Shown piece after piece: positions 35,863 to 45,517 of a DNA stretch of 64,000 nt. The stretch comes from Streptomyces drozdowiczii. Its GTDB lineage: Bacteria; Actinomycetota; Actinomycetes; Streptomycetales; Streptomycetaceae. The notes beneath the pieces are model-generated. The model saw only the letters and a list, made by a program, of their open reading frames with translations. It searched no databases and was not told the DNA's origin. Position 1 is the stretch's first letter. Each line of letters starts with the position of its first letter. The stretch covers positions 2,480,001-2,544,000 of the forward strand of contig NZ_CP098740.1 in NCBI RefSeq assembly GCF_026167665.1, given 5' to 3'. A program made the translations under genes and the position numbers.

Positions 35863-36841
35863 CTACTCGCCCTTCAGGGCCGCCGCCTCCGCGCGCAGGT
35901 CGCGGCGCAGCTCCTTCGGCAGCGAGAAGACGATCGACTCCTCGGCTGCCTTCACGATCTCGACGTCCTCGAAACCCCGCTCGGCCAGCCAGGCCAGCAC
36001 GCCGTCGACCAGCACCTCGGGCACGGACGCGCCGGAGGTGACGCCGACCGTGGAGACACCGTCGAGCCACGCCTCGTCGATCTCGTCGGCGCCGTCGACC
36101 AGGTGGGAGGCGCCCGCACCGGCGCCGAGGGCGACCTCGACCAGGCGGACCGAGTTGGAGGAGTTCTTCGAGCCGACGACGATGACCAGGTCCGCGTCGG
36201 CGCCCATCTGCTTCACCGCGGTCTGGCGGTTCTGCGTGGCGTAGCAGATGTCGTCGCTGGGCGGCGAGATCAGCAGCGGGAACTTCTCCTTGAGCGCGCC
36301 GACCGTCTCCATCGTCTCGTCCACGGAGAGGGTGGTCTGCGAGAGCCAGACGACCTTCGAGGGGTCGCGCACCTCGACGTTCTCGACGTCCTCGGGGCCG
36401 TCGACCAGGGTGATGTGCTCGGGGCCTCGCCGGAGGTGCCGATGACCTCCTCGTGGCCCTCGTGGCCGATGAGGAGGATGTCGAAGTCCTCCTGCGCGAA
36501 GCGCACGGCCTCCTTGTGGACCTTGGTGACCAGGGGGCAGGTCGCGTCGATGGTGGCGAGCTTCCGCTCGGCCGCCTCCTGGTGCACGGTCGGGGCGACG
36601 CCGTGCGCGGAGAACATCACGATCGAGCCCTCGGGGACCTCCGCCGTCTCCTCGACGAAGATCGCGCCCTTCTTCTCCAGGGTCTGTACGACGTACTTGT
36701 TGTGGACGATCTCGTGGCGCACGTAGACCGGGGAGCCGTACTGCTCCAGGGCCTTCTCCACGGCGATCACGGCACGGTCCACGCCCGCGCAGTAGCCACG
36801 GGGAGCGGCGAGGAGGACGCGTCGGGGGTCGTAGCAGTCAT
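35863..36841 (-). CDS. ispH: IspH (HMBPP reductase), two apparent single-base deletions
   Basis: IspH makes IPP and DMAPP in the last step of the MEP isoprenoid pathway with a 4Fe-4S cluster. The three cluster Cys residues are present ([23 protein letters not shown]). The sequence needs two frame changes to be read through: one near 36824 (the ATG at 36841 is out of frame with [12 protein letters not shown]; one more C in a CCCCC run fixes it), one near 36421 (GCCCCGAG should be GCCCCCGAG, giving [21 protein letters not shown]). With both bases added the gene encodes 326 residues, the normal length. A TACGAT box 7 bases before the ATG supports that start. Confidence 0.88.
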
Positions 36842-36848
36842 GCGTCCC

Positions 36849-36854
36849 ATCGTA
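36849..36854 (-). promoter_or_regulatory. -10 box of a leaderless promoter (ispH)
   Basis: TACGAT on the minus strand, 7 bases before the ATG at 36841. Confidence 0.5.
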
Positions 36855-36924
36855 AGGCCGTATCGGACGGGCGCGGGGGGCAGCAGGTCGGGAGACTGAT
36901 CTTGACGCGACCATTGGAGGGCTC

Positions 36925-38298
36925 ATGGCCGACAGCGGTACGGAATCCGGCAGCGGGGGCTCCACGGAGCGGGCCCGGCTGCGGCGGACCCTCGGCTTCC
37001 GGGACCTGGTGGTCTACGGGCTGCTCTTCATCGCCCCGATGGCCCCCGTCGGCGTGTTCGGGACGCTGGACGCGAAGTCGGACGGGGCGGTCGCGCTGGT
37101 GTACGTCGCCGCGACCGTCGTGATGGCGTTCACGGCGTTCAGTTACGCGCAGATGGTGCGGGTCGCCCCGATGGCCGGTTCGGTGTTCGCGTACGCCCGC
37201 AAGGGGCTCGGCGAGGCGCCCGGGTTCATCGCCGGGTGGATGGCGATGCTGGACTACCTGCTGATCCCGGCCGTGGCGTACCTCTTCTCGGGGATCGCGA
37301 TGAACTCGCTGGTTCCCGGCGTCTCGCGGTGGGTATGGACGGCGCTCGCGGTGGTGCTGACGACGCTGCTCAACCTGTGGGGCGTGCGGGCCGCCGCCCG
37401 GGTCGGTTTCGCGGTGCTGGCGATGGAGATCGTGGTGCTGCTGGTGTTCGTGGTGTCCGCCGTGGTGGTGCTCGTACGGGACGGGGCGCAGCGCGGCTGG
37501 CTGACGCCGCTCACCGGGGATTCCGGCTTCTCCATGACGGCGGTGCTGGGCGCGGTGTCCGTGGCGGTCCTCTCGTATCTCGGGTTCGACGCCATCGCCT
37601 CGTTCGCGGAGGAGGTGACGGGCGGCTCGGCGCAGGTGGCGCGGGCGCTGCTGTTCTGCCTGGTGCTCGCGGGGGCGCTGTTCGTGGCGCAGGCGTATCT
37701 GGCGGCGCTCCTCGAACCGATGACCTCGGCGGAGCTGACCGCCGATCCGGGGGCGCAGGGTTCGGCGTTCTACGACACGGTGGACGCCGCGGTGGGGACC
37801 TGGCTGCACGATCTGGTGGCCGTCAGCAAGGCGATCGGGGCGGCGTTCGCGGCGCTGGCGGGGCAGGCGGCGGCCGGGCGGCTGCTGTTCGCGATGGCCC
37901 GGGAGCGGCGGCTGCCGGGGCTGCTGTCGAAGGTCGATCCGCGCTCGGGGGTGCCCCGGGTGGCGATCCTGATCGCGGCCGTCGTGACGCTGGTGGCGGC
38001 GGTGTGGGCGGCGCGGCGCGACGACGGGCTCGACCATCTGGTCTCGGTGGTGGACATCGGCGCGCTGACGGCGTTCGTGCTGCTGCACGCGTCGGTGGTC
38101 GGCTGGTTCGTGGTGCGGCGTAGGGAGGGCGAGCCGAGCTGGTGGCGCCATCTGGTGGTGCCGGTGGTCGGTGCGGGGGTGCTGATCGCGGTGATCGTGG
38201 AGGCGACGGGGAGTGCGCAGGTGGTGGGTGCCTGCTGGCTGGTCGTGGGCCTCGTGGTGGTGCTGGTGCAGCGGGGGCGGCGGGGCGTGGCCCCGTGA
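36925..38298 (+). CDS. APC-family amino acid permease
   Basis: 457 residues, 12 membrane helices. The first helix region ([24 protein letters not shown]) and the helix 6 unwound segment ([17 protein letters not shown]) are the APC substrate site. Likely an amino acid or amine importer; substrate not readable. ATG at 36925 with GGAGG 4 bases before. Divergent from ispH. Confidence 0.93.
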   Translation: MADSGTESGSGGSTERARLRRTLGFRDLVVYGLLFIAPMAPVGVFGTLDAKSDGAVALVYVAATVVMAFTAFSYAQMVRVAPMAGSVFAYARKGLGEAPGFIAGWMAMLDYLLIPAVAYLFSGIAMNSLVPGVSRWVWTALAVVLTTLLNLWGVRAAARVGFAVLAMEIVVLLVFVVSAVVVLVRDGAQRGWLTPLTGDSGFSMTAVLGAVSVAVLSYLGFDAIASFAEEVTGGSAQVARALLFCLVLAGALFVAQAYLAALLEPMTSAELTADPGAQGSAFYDTVDAAVGTWLHDLVAVSKAIGAAFAALAGQAAAGRLLFAMARERRLPGLLSKVDPRSGVPRVAILIAAVVTLVAAVWAARRDDGLDHLVSVVDIGALTAFVLLHASVVGWFVVRRREGEPSWWRHLVVPVVGAGVLIAVIVEATGSAQVVGACWLVVGLVVVLVQRGRRGVAP

Positions 38299-38332
38299 GG
38301 CCGTGACAGGACCCGTTGTCGGTCCCGGCCGT

Positions 38333-38338
38333 TACGCT
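38333..38338 (+). promoter_or_regulatory. -10 box of a leaderless promoter (xseA)
   Basis: TACGCT, 7 bases before the ATG at 38346. Confidence 0.5.
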
Positions 38339-38345
38339 CGCTCGC

Positions 38346-39557
38346 ATGGCTCTGAACACTTCCCCGGAAGCCCCGCTGCCCGTCGGTGATGTGTCGCGGC
38401 TCATCGGCGGCTGGATCGACCGCCTCGGTCAGGTCTGGGTCGAGGGCCAGATCACTCAGCTGTCGCGGCGGCCCGGTGCCGGGGTGGTGTTCCTGACGCT
38501 GCGCGATCCGTCGCACGACATCTCGGTGAGCGTGACGTGCTTCCGGCAGGTCTTCGACCGGATCGCGGATGTCGTCTCGGAGGGCGCGCGGGTCGTCGTG
38601 CTGGCCAAGCCGGAGTGGTACGCGCCCCGGGGGCAGCTGTCGCTGCGGGCGACCGAGATACGGCCGGTCGGCATCGGCGAGCTGCTGGTACGCCTGGAGC
38701 AGCTGAAGAAGTCCCTGGCCTCCGAGGGGGTTTTCGCCCTGGACCGGAAGAAGCCGCTGCCCTTCCTGCCGCAGCTGATCGGCCTGGTCTGCGGCCGGGC
38801 CTCGGCGGCCGAGCGCGATGTCCTGGAGAACGCCCGCCGCCGCTGGCCCGCCGTCCGCTTCGAGGTCCGCAACACCGCCGTGCAGGGGGTGCACGCGGTC
38901 AGCCAGGTGGTGCGGGCGGTCAAGGAGCTGGACGGCATCCCGGACGTGGACGTGATCGTGGTGGCGCGCGGCGGCGGCAGCGTCGAGGACCTGCTGCCGT
39001 TCTCGGACGAGGAGCTGATCCGTACGGTCGCGGCCTGCCGTACGCCGGTGGTCTCGGCGATCGGGCACGAGCCGGACTCCCCGCTGCTCGACCTCGTCGC
39101 CGACGTACGGGCGTCCACGCCGACGGACGCGGCGAAGAAGGTCGTCCCCGACGTCGGCGAGGAGCTGGACCGGGTGCGGCAGCTGCGGGACCGGGCCCTG
39201 CGCACGGTCCAGGGGCTGCTCGACCGGGAGGAGCGGGGCCTCGCCCACGCGCTGGGGCGGCCCTGCATGGAGCACCCGCAGCGGATGGTGGACGAGCGCG
39301 AGGCGGACGTCGACGCGCTGGCCGGGCGTGCCCGCCGGGTGCTGGGCCATCTGCTGGACCGGGCCGATTCGGAGCTGGCCCACACCAGGGCCCGGGTGCT
39401 CGCGCTGTCGCCCGCGGCGACCCTGGAGCGCGGTTACGCGGTGCTCCAGCGCGCCGACGGGCACGTGGTGCGGGAGCCCGCGGACGCGGGCGGGGCCGGG
39501 GAGCCGCTGCGGGCCCGGGTGTCGGGGGGCGAGTTCACGGTGCGGGTCGCGGAGTAG
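38346..39557 (+). CDS. xseA: exodeoxyribonuclease VII large subunit
   Basis: 403 residues. N-terminal OB fold ([26 protein letters not shown]), catalytic core with [21 protein letters not shown] and [29 protein letters not shown], then a helical C-terminal region ending in [11 protein letters not shown]. With XseB it degrades single-stranded DNA from both ends. ATG at 38346 is leaderless. xseB follows. Confidence 0.97.
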   Translation: MALNTSPEAPLPVGDVSRLIGGWIDRLGQVWVEGQITQLSRRPGAGVVFLTLRDPSHDISVSVTCFRQVFDRIADVVSEGARVVVLAKPEWYAPRGQLSLRATEIRPVGIGELLVRLEQLKKSLASEGVFALDRKKPLPFLPQLIGLVCGRASAAERDVLENARRRWPAVRFEVRNTAVQGVHAVSQVVRAVKELDGIPDVDVIVVARGGGSVEDLLPFSDEELIRTVAACRTPVVSAIGHEPDSPLLDLVADVRASTPTDAAKKVVPDVGEELDRVRQLRDRALRTVQGLLDREERGLAHALGRPCMEHPQRMVDEREADVDALAGRARRVLGHLLDRADSELAHTRARVLALSPAATLERGYAVLQRADGHVVREPADAGGAGEPLRARVSGGEFTVRVAE

Positions 39558-39592
39558 CGGCAGCCCCCGGGACCGACGTGGAGGCCGGACAC

Positions 39593-39853
39593 ATGACGAC
39601 GCATAGGGTGGAAGACATGACGGACGACGGGACGGCGGCCGCCGCCGCGACGAGCCCGCTGGGCTATGAGCAGGCGCGCGACGAGCTGATCGAGGTGGTG
39701 CGCCGCCTGGAGGCGGGCGGGACCTCGCTGGAGGACTCGCTCGCGCTCTGGGAGCGGGGCGAGGAGCTGGCGAAGGTGTGCCGGCACTGGCTGGAGGGCG
39801 CCCGCGCCCGGCTGGACGCCGCGCTCGCGGGCCCGGCGGAGGACGAGGCGTAG
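39593..39853 (+). CDS. xseB: exodeoxyribonuclease VII small subunit
   Basis: 86 residues. The helical hairpin YEQARDELIEVVRRLEAGGTSLEDSLALWERGEEL is the XseB signature. Several copies wrap each XseA. The ATG at 39593 has GGAGG 8 bases upstream; another ATG at 39617, with TAGGGT 7 bases before it, would give 78 residues and may be used as a leaderless start. Confidence 0.94.
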   Translation: MTTHRVEDMTDDGTAAAAATSPLGYEQARDELIEVVRRLEAGGTSLEDSLALWERGEELAKVCRHWLEGARARLDAALAGPAEDEA

Positions 39854-40001
39854 CCGTTTATTCCGGTTCTGTGGCGTGAGTCTCCCCACTCCGCATTTAG
39901 TTGAACGTTAACGCACTTTCGCCGTACGGTGATCGTCGTGGCCGGATCCTTCGTGTCCGTGACCCGATCCCCCCGTGTACGTCCGGAAGGTAATACGCAC
40001 G

Positions 40002-40592
40002 ATGTCCCTCGTTCTTGACCCCGCCGCCCAGGACCTCCTCTTCCGCGAGGCCCGCACCGCCAACACGTTCACCGACGAGCCGGTGACGGACGAGCAGGTC
40101 CAGGCCATCTACGACCTGGTCAAGTACGGCCCGACCGCCTTCAACCAGTCGCCGCTGCGCGTCGTGCTCGTGCGCTCCGACGAGGCCCGCGCGCGCCTGG
40201 TGAAGCACATGGCCGAGGGCAACCAGCCCAAGACCTCGACCGCCCCGCTGGTCGCGATCCTGGCCGCCGACAACGAGTTCCACGAGGAGCTGCCGGCCCT
40301 GCTGCCGCACTTCCCGCAGGCCAAGGACATGTTCTTCTCGGAGCGCCCGGTCCGCGAGTCCGCCGCCTCGCTGAACGCCGCCCTCCAGGCCGCGTACTTC
40401 ATCATCGGCGTCCGCGCCGCCGGCCTGGCCGCCGGCCCGATGACCGGCTACGACGCCGCGGGCATCGAGAAGGAGTTCCTGGACGGCGACCACAACGTCC
40501 TGATGGTCGTCAACATCGGCAAGCCGGGCGAGGACGCCTGGTTCCCGCGCCTGCCGCGCCTGGCGTTCGACGAGGTCGTCAAGACCGTCTGA
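40002..40592 (+). CDS. malonic semialdehyde reductase / RutE-type nitroreductase
   Basis: 196 residues. Nitroreductase fold of the RutE/HadB subgroup: LFREARTANTFTDEPV, KYGPTAFNQSPLRVVLV, and the late GPMTGYDAAGIEKEF, NIGKPGEDAWFPRLPRL. These FMN enzymes reduce malonic semialdehyde or related aldehydes and enones with NADPH. ATG at 40002 with GGAAGG 11 bases upstream. A 19-base terminator follows. Confidence 0.92.
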   Translation: MSLVLDPAAQDLLFREARTANTFTDEPVTDEQVQAIYDLVKYGPTAFNQSPLRVVLVRSDEARARLVKHMAEGNQPKTSTAPLVAILAADNEFHEELPALLPHFPQAKDMFFSERPVRESAASLNAALQAAYFIIGVRAAGLAAGPMTGYDAAGIEKEFLDGDHNVLMVVNIGKPGEDAWFPRLPRLAFDEVVKTV

Positions 40593-40619
40593 GCCACGTC
40601 CGTCTCCCGACGGTCGTAC

Positions 40620-40661
40620 ACGGGGAAGGCCCCGGAGCACTCGCTCCGGGGCCTTCCCCGT
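40620..40661 (+). terminator. 19-base hairpin terminator
   Basis: Perfect stem 40620-40638 with 40643-40661, 4-base loop, 28 bases past the nitroreductase stop. Confidence 0.85.
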
Positions 40662-40698
40662 ATCCACAACACCGTTCATCCGTACGCCGTGCGGGCGG

Positions 40699-41217
40699 TC
40701 AGGACGTCTTCAGCGCCGCGGCCATCTCCGCCAGCCGCTCCGCCCCGGCCGAGCCGGTCACCACCGTCGTGGCGCCCTTCTCCTCGCGCACCAGCGCGTC
40801 GTACTTCGGGCCCTCCCAGCGCTGCCAGGTCTGCCCGGCGACCTCCTGGGTGCGCCCGGTGTCCTTGGCCTCCTGGCTCACCTGGGTGATGTAGGACTTG
40901 GCCGGGGCCGTGGACTGCTCGATCGCGACGTACTTGCCGTCCGGGTCGAGGAAGCCCAGGTGCCAGCTGTTGCCCTTGTCCCGTTCGTACGTGACCGAGG
41001 TGGGCTTCCAGCCCGCGGGCAGGCCGTCGGGGGCCGCCACCGGGTACGGGGCGGCGCGCCGCGCGGTCAGGAGCTCGACGCGGTAGTCGACCGCCTTGAT
41101 CGGATCGGCCTTGTCGTCGTGCGGGATGAAGATGTAGACGACACCCGCCACGGCGGCGATCGCCAACAACGACAGGATCATGTCCCGGACGGTCTGCTTG
41201 CCTTGCTTGCTTGCCAC
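40699..41217 (-). CDS. DUF4245 membrane-anchored protein
   Basis: 172 residues. One N-terminal membrane helix ([20 protein letters not shown], about 13-32) and an extracytoplasmic domain of mixed strands ([37 protein letters not shown]) typical of DUF4245 proteins of actinobacteria. Function unknown; the gene commonly neighbours glpX, as here. GTG start at 41217 behind GGGGGC. Confidence 0.9.
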   Translation of the reverse strand: MASKQGKQTVRDMILSLLAIAAVAGVVYIFIPHDDKADPIKAVDYRVELLTARRAAPYPVAAPDGLPAGWKPTSVTYERDKGNSWHLGFLDPDGKYVAIEQSTAPAKSYITQVSQEAKDTGRTQEVAGQTWQRWEGPKYDALVREEKGATTVVTGSAGAERLAEMAAALKTS

Positions 41218-41360
41218 GCCCCCATCGTCGCATCAGCCCCCGTGCGTCCGAATCGGGGGCCACCCCGCTCAAACGTGACCCGGTCTGCTCATTTTATCGG
41301 CCTGGCGATAGAGTCAGATCACCCTCATCCGGTCGTCGCCGTACAGAAAGGTGCGCTCCG

Positions 41361-42392
41361 ATGTCCGAGCATCATCTGCCGTCCCAGCTGGAGGTCTCCC
41401 CGGAGGCCCCCGACCGCAACCTCGCCCTGGAGCTGGTCCGGGTCACCGAGGCCGCCGCCATGGCCGCCGGGCGCTGGGTCGGCCGCGGGGACAAGATCGG
41501 GGCCGACGGCGCCGCCGTGAACGCCATGCGGACCCTGGTCTCCACCGTCTCCATGAACGGCGTCGTCGTCATCGGTGAGGGCGAGAAGGACGAGGCGCCC
41601 ATGCTGTTCAACGGTGAGCACATCGGGGACGGCACCGGGCCCGAGGTGGACATCGCCGTCGACCCGATCGACGGCACCACCCTCAACGCCAAGGGCATGC
41701 CGAACGCGATCGCCGTCCTGGCCGCCGCGGACCGGGGCGCGATGTTCGACCCGTCCGCCGTCTTCTACATGGACAAGCTGGTCACCGGCCCGGAGGCGGC
41801 CGACTTCGTGGACATCAACGCCCCGGTCTCGGCGAACATCCGCCGCGTCGCCCGGGCGAAGAACTCCACGCCCGAGGACGTCACCGTCGTCGTGCTGGAC
41901 CGCCCGCGCCACGAGGGCATCGTCAAGGAGATCCGGGAGACCGGCGCCCGCATCAAGTTCATCTCCGACGGCGACGTGGCCGGCTCGATCATGGCCGCCC
42001 GCGAGGGCACCGGCGTGGACCTGCTCATGGGCATCGGCGGCACGCCCGAGGGCATCATCTCGGCCTGCGCCATAAAGTGCCTCGGCGGTGTCATCCAGGG
42101 GAAGCTCTGGCCCAAGGACGAGGCCGAACGGCAGCGCGCCCTGGACGCCGGGCACGACCTGGACCGCGTGCTGTCCACGGACGACCTGGTCAGCGGGGAC
42201 AACGTGTTCTTCGTGGCCACCGGGATCACCGACGGCGAGCTGATGCGCGGGGTGCGCTACCGCTCGGAGACGGCGACCACGGAGTCCATCGTCATGCGGT
42301 CCAAGTCCGGCACCATCCGGACGATCAACTCCACCCACCGCCTGTCGAAGCTGCGGGCGTACAGCGCCATCGACTTCGACCGCGCGAAGTAG
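41361..42392 (+). CDS. glpX: class II fructose-1,6-bisphosphatase
   Basis: 343 residues. Metal- and phosphate-binding motifs: [24 protein letters not shown], and [30 protein letters not shown]. It makes fructose 6-phosphate in gluconeogenesis. ATG at 41361 behind AAAGGTG. Divergent from the DUF4245 gene; a hairpin follows the stop. Confidence 0.97.
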   Translation: MSEHHLPSQLEVSPEAPDRNLALELVRVTEAAAMAAGRWVGRGDKIGADGAAVNAMRTLVSTVSMNGVVVIGEGEKDEAPMLFNGEHIGDGTGPEVDIAVDPIDGTTLNAKGMPNAIAVLAAADRGAMFDPSAVFYMDKLVTGPEAADFVDINAPVSANIRRVARAKNSTPEDVTVVVLDRPRHEGIVKEIRETGARIKFISDGDVAGSIMAAREGTGVDLLMGIGGTPEGIISACAIKCLGGVIQGKLWPKDEAERQRALDAGHDLDRVLSTDDLVSGDNVFFVATGITDGELMRGVRYRSETATTESIVMRSKSGTIRTINSTHRLSKLRAYSAIDFDRAK

Positions 42393-42410
42393 CACCGCGC
42401 ACCCGGCGGA

Positions 42411-42445
42411 AGAGGCGCCCCCCATGTGCGGTGGGGGCGCCTCTT
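42411..42445. terminator. bidirectional terminator between glpX and the wbl gene
   Basis: Fourteen-base perfect stem 42411-42424 with 42432-42445, 7-base loop, AA/TT flanks. Confidence 0.8.
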
Positions 42446-42475
42446 CGTACGTACGGATACGGGACCGGCGCCGGC

Positions 42476-42820
42476 TCAGCCCGCGGCCTTCAGCTCCACA
42501 TCACGCCGCCGGCGCCGGGCCAGCGCCACGCGGCGCTCGGCGGCCGTGAGGCCGCCCCACACCCCGTAGGGCTCGGGCTGCATCAGGGCGTGCTCGCGGC
42601 ACTCCACCATCACGGGGCAGCGCGCGCAGACCCGCTTCGCGGACTCCTCGCGCGAGAGGCGGGCGGCGGTCGGCTCCTTCGACGGGGCGAAGAACAGCCC
42701 GGCCTCGTCCCGGCGGCACACCGCCTCCGAGTGCCAGGGGCCTGCCTGGTCCTCCCGAGCGGGGACCCGCTGCGGGGGAACGGCGGCGACCTGCAGGGGC
42801 TGATGCGGCAGTTGCAGCAC
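42476..42820 (-). CDS. wblI: WhiB-like 4Fe-4S transcription factor
   Basis: 114 residues. Cluster ligands Cys35, Cys65, Cys68 and Cys74 in the C-x29-C-x2-C-x5-C pattern, then the GVWGG turn (86-90) and a basic C-terminal tail (ALARRRRRD) for DNA contact. Wbl proteins bind the main sigma factor and respond to redox or nitric oxide. Its place between glpX and the class I fumarase corresponds, from memory, to wblI (SCO5046) of S. coelicolor. GTG at 42820 behind AGGAG. Confidence 0.9.
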   Translation of the reverse strand: MLQLPHQPLQVAAVPPQRVPAREDQAGPWHSEAVCRRDEAGLFFAPSKEPTAARLSREESAKRVCARCPVMVECREHALMQPEPYGVWGGLTAAERRVALARRRRRDVELKAAG

Positions 42821-42986
42821 GGTCCACTCCTGACGACGGCTTCGCGAGCGAGAGACGATGCAGCAGTCCCTACCCGCTGTGCGTGCGCCTATGCACTGAG
42901 TGGCACTCAGGTCCGCCCCGCGCAATTGCGGTCGAGTCCCTTTTCGGCCCGGGTGAATATGCCTCCGTACACCCACCGGAAGAGCG

Positions 42987-43652
42987 TCAGTGGCCGAGGT
43001 GTTTGCGCAGCCGGTCCTGGAGATCCGCGATGAACTTGCCGCGTTTCGGCTTCGCCTCGACGCTGCCGAACACCGAATATCCGTTGACGACGACCACCGG
43101 CGCCTCGGGGTCGGCGGATTCCAGGGTGCGGACTTCGAAACTGCCGAAAATGCCCGTTCCGCTGCCGCGCAGCGAGATGTTCTCGGGGACCCGGATCTCC
43201 ACGCTGCCGAAGACGGATGTCGCATTGATGACGGTGAGACGCTGTCCGAAAAGCGCCTCCGTCAGGTCGATTTCCACACTGCCGAACAGCGAGAACGCGT
43301 TCGTACGGGGACCCACCCGCCAGCGGCCCCTGCGGGTGGAGCTGCTGAAGATCGCCACCAGGTTGTCCGCGGGCCCGGCCGCCGCCTCGGGGCCGTAGGC
43401 GTAGGGCGTACCGGCGGTCCGGGGCGCACCGCCCGGCGCCGGCAGGTCCCGTACGAGCGGTTCGAGCTCGCCGACGGTCTTGGCGCGGTAGACGGAGTCG
43501 ACCCGCTCCGCGTGCTCCTCGGCGGTCAGCCGGCCCTCGGCCAGCGCCTCGCGCAGGATGTCCGCGATCCGGTCGCGGTCCGCGTCGGAGGCACGGATGG
43601 TGTCGGTGTCCGCCGGTGCGGTGGGCTGCTGGGGCTGCTTCTCGAGGTCCAC
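42987..43652 (-). CDS. DUF1707 protein with LiaF-like C-terminal domain
   Basis: 221 residues. DUF1707 at about 21-73 (RASDADRDRIADILREALAEGRLTAEE), then a beta-solenoid-like region with three repeats of the type FGSVEI or FGSFEV (about 120-205), as in the C-terminal LiaF/VraT-type cell-wall stress proteins. No membrane helix. Probably senses or buffers cell envelope stress; exact role unknown. The GTG at 43652 follows TACGCT by 6 bases (leaderless). Confidence 0.87.
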   Translation of the reverse strand: MDLEKQPQQPTAPADTDTIRASDADRDRIADILREALAEGRLTAEEHAERVDSVYRAKTVGELEPLVRDLPAPGGAPRTAGTPYAYGPEAAAGPADNLVAIFSSSTRRGRWRVGPRTNAFSLFGSVEIDLTEALFGQRLTVINATSVFGSVEIRVPENISLRGSGTGIFGSFEVRTLESADPEAPVVVVNGYSVFGSVEAKPKRGKFIADLQDRLRKHLGH

Positions 43653-43658
43653 CGCCCC

Positions 43659-43664
43659 AGCGTA
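43659..43664 (-). promoter_or_regulatory. -10 box of a leaderless promoter (DUF1707 gene)
   Basis: TACGCT on the minus strand, 6 bases before the GTG at 43652. Confidence 0.45.
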
Positions 43665-43808
43665 CCGAAACGCGATAGATCGCGACAGGGGTGGTGGGCG
43701 GGTGGTGAGCCCTACCTCACAAGCCCGCCGCTCCCGGTGCGTCCTACCCTGGTGGGTGCGCTGTCCAAGGGTGGCCAGCCGCTGTCTGCCGAGTGAGGAA
43801 TGGCCGTA

Positions 43809-45476
43809 ATGCCAGAGTTTGCGTACTCCGATCTGCTCCCCCTGGGAGAGGACACCACGCCGTACCGTCTGGTCACCGCCGAGGGTGTGTCCACCTTCGA
43901 GGCCGACGGGCGTACGTTCCTCAAGGTCGAGCCGGAGGCGCTGCGCACCCTGGCCGCCGAGGCCATGCACGACATCTCGCACTACCTGCGGCCCGCGCAC
44001 CTGGCGCAGCTGCGGCGGATCGTGGACGACCCGGAAGCCTCGTCCAACGACAAGTTCGTCGCGCTCGACCTGCTGAAGAACGCGAACATCGCCGCCGCGG
44101 GCGTCCTGCCGATGTGCCAGGACACCGGCACCGCGATCGTGATGGGCAAGCGCGGGCAGAACGTGCTGACCGAGGGCGGTGACGAGGAGGCCCTGTCGCG
44201 CGGCATCTTCGACGCGTACACCAAGCTCAACCTGCGCTACTCGCAGATGGCCCCGCTGAACATGTGGGAGGAGAAGAACACCGGCTCCAACCTTCCCGCG
44301 CAGATCGAGCTGTACGCCACCGACGGCGGCGCGTACAAGTTCCTCTTCATGGCCAAGGGCGGCGGCTCGGCCAACAAGTCGTTCCTCTTCCAGGAGACCA
44401 AGGCCGTCCTCAACGAGGCGTCCATGATGAAGTTCCTGGAGCAGAAGATCCGTTCGCTGGGCACCGCGGCCTGCCCGCCGTACCACCTGGCGATCGTCGT
44501 CGGCGGCACGTCCGCCGAGTTCGCGCTGAAGACCGCGAAGTACGCCTCCGCGCACTACCTGGACGAGCTGCCCGCCGAGGGCTCCCCCACCGGGCACGGC
44601 TTCCGCGACAAGGAGCTGGAGGAGAAGGTCTTCGAGCTGACGCAGAAGATCGGCATCGGGGCGCAGTTCGGCGGCAAGTACTTCTGCCACGACGTCCGCG
44701 TGGTGCGCCTCCCCCGGCACGGCGCCTCGCTGCCCGTCGCCATCGCCGTCTCCTGCTCGGCCGACCGCCAGGCCACCGCGAAGATCACCGCCGAGGGCGT
44801 CTTCCTGGAGCAGCTGGAGAAGGACCCGGCCCGCTTCCTGCCGGACACCACCGACGAGCACCTCGACAGCGAGGGCGACGTCGTCCGGATCGACCTGAAC
44901 CGGCCGATGGACGAGATCCTCGCGGAGCTGACCAAGTACCCGGTCAAGACCCGGCTCTCGCTGACCGGTCCGCTGGTCGTGGCGCGCGACATCGCGCACG
45001 CCAAGATCAAGGAGCGGCTGGACGCGGGCGAGGAGATGCCGCAGTACCTGAAGGACCACCCGGTGTACTACGCGGGTCCGGCGAAGACCCCCGAGGGGTA
45101 CGCCTCCGGCTCCTTCGGCCCGACGACGGCCGGCCGCATGGACAGCTACGTCGCGCAGTTCCAGGCGGCGGGCGGCTCCAAGGTGATGCTGGCGAAGGGC
45201 AACCGCTCCCAGCAGGTCACCGACGCGTGCGGCGAGCACGGCGGCTTCTACCTCGGCTCGATCGGCGGCCCGGCGGCCCGGCTCGCGCAGGACTGCATCA
45301 AGAAGGTCGAGGTCGTCGAGTACGAGGAGCTGGGCATGGAGGCGGTCTGGCGGATCGAGGTGGAGGACTTCCCCGCGTTCGTCGTCGTGGACGACAAGGG
45401 CAACGACTTCTTCACCGAGCCCGCCCCGGCGCCTACCTTCACCAGCATCCCGGTGCGCGGCCCGGGCCTGGGCTGA
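43809..45476 (+). CDS. fumB: class I (iron-sulphur) fumarate hydratase
   Basis: 555 residues, single-chain class I fumarase. Cluster region and active site: [58 protein letters not shown]-terminal domain with [23 protein letters not shown] and [14 protein letters not shown]. Hydrates fumarate to malate in the TCA cycle and is oxygen-sensitive. ATG at 43809 (GAGGA 9 bases before) is preferred to the ATG at 43800. An iron-free fumC lies 6 kb downstream, which would cover oxidative or iron-poor conditions. Confidence 0.96.
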   Translation: MPEFAYSDLLPLGEDTTPYRLVTAEGVSTFEADGRTFLKVEPEALRTLAAEAMHDISHYLRPAHLAQLRRIVDDPEASSNDKFVALDLLKNANIAAAGVLPMCQDTGTAIVMGKRGQNVLTEGGDEEALSRGIFDAYTKLNLRYSQMAPLNMWEEKNTGSNLPAQIELYATDGGAYKFLFMAKGGGSANKSFLFQETKAVLNEASMMKFLEQKIRSLGTAACPPYHLAIVVGGTSAEFALKTAKYASAHYLDELPAEGSPTGHGFRDKELEEKVFELTQKIGIGAQFGGKYFCHDVRVVRLPRHGASLPVAIAVSCSADRQATAKITAEGVFLEQLEKDPARFLPDTTDEHLDSEGDVVRIDLNRPMDEILAELTKYPVKTRLSLTGPLVVARDIAHAKIKERLDAGEEMPQYLKDHPVYYAGPAKTPEGYASGSFGPTTAGRMDSYVAQFQAAGGSKVMLAKGNRSQQVTDACGEHGGFYLGSIGGPAARLAQDCIKKVEVVEYEELGMEAVWRIEVEDFPAFVVVDDKGNDFFTEPAPAPTFTSIPVRGPGLG

Positions 45477-45482
45477 GCCCCG

Positions 45483-45516
45483 CGCCGCCGGAGGGGCCCA
45501 CCCCCTTCCGGCGGCG
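45483..45516. terminator. bidirectional terminator between fumB and the LuxR-type gene
   Basis: Thirteen- to fourteen-pair stem with one bulged T (45483-45496 with 45502-45516), between two stops. Confidence 0.7.
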
Positions 45517-45517
45517 G

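Noticed and set aside
35059..36041. Antisense extension of the DUF6542 protein through ppgK
   Set aside because: The translation loses protein-like character after about 35050 and a one-base correction supplies a stop.
36842..36965. Upstream start for IspH at 36914 or 36965
   Set aside because: It would overlap the divergent permease gene and lacks the conserved MTA start; the ATG at 36841 has a matching leaderless promoter.
39891..39915. Apparent dyad around AACGTT before the nitroreductase gene
   Set aside because: Only the central six bases are symmetric; flanks do not pair well enough to call an operator.
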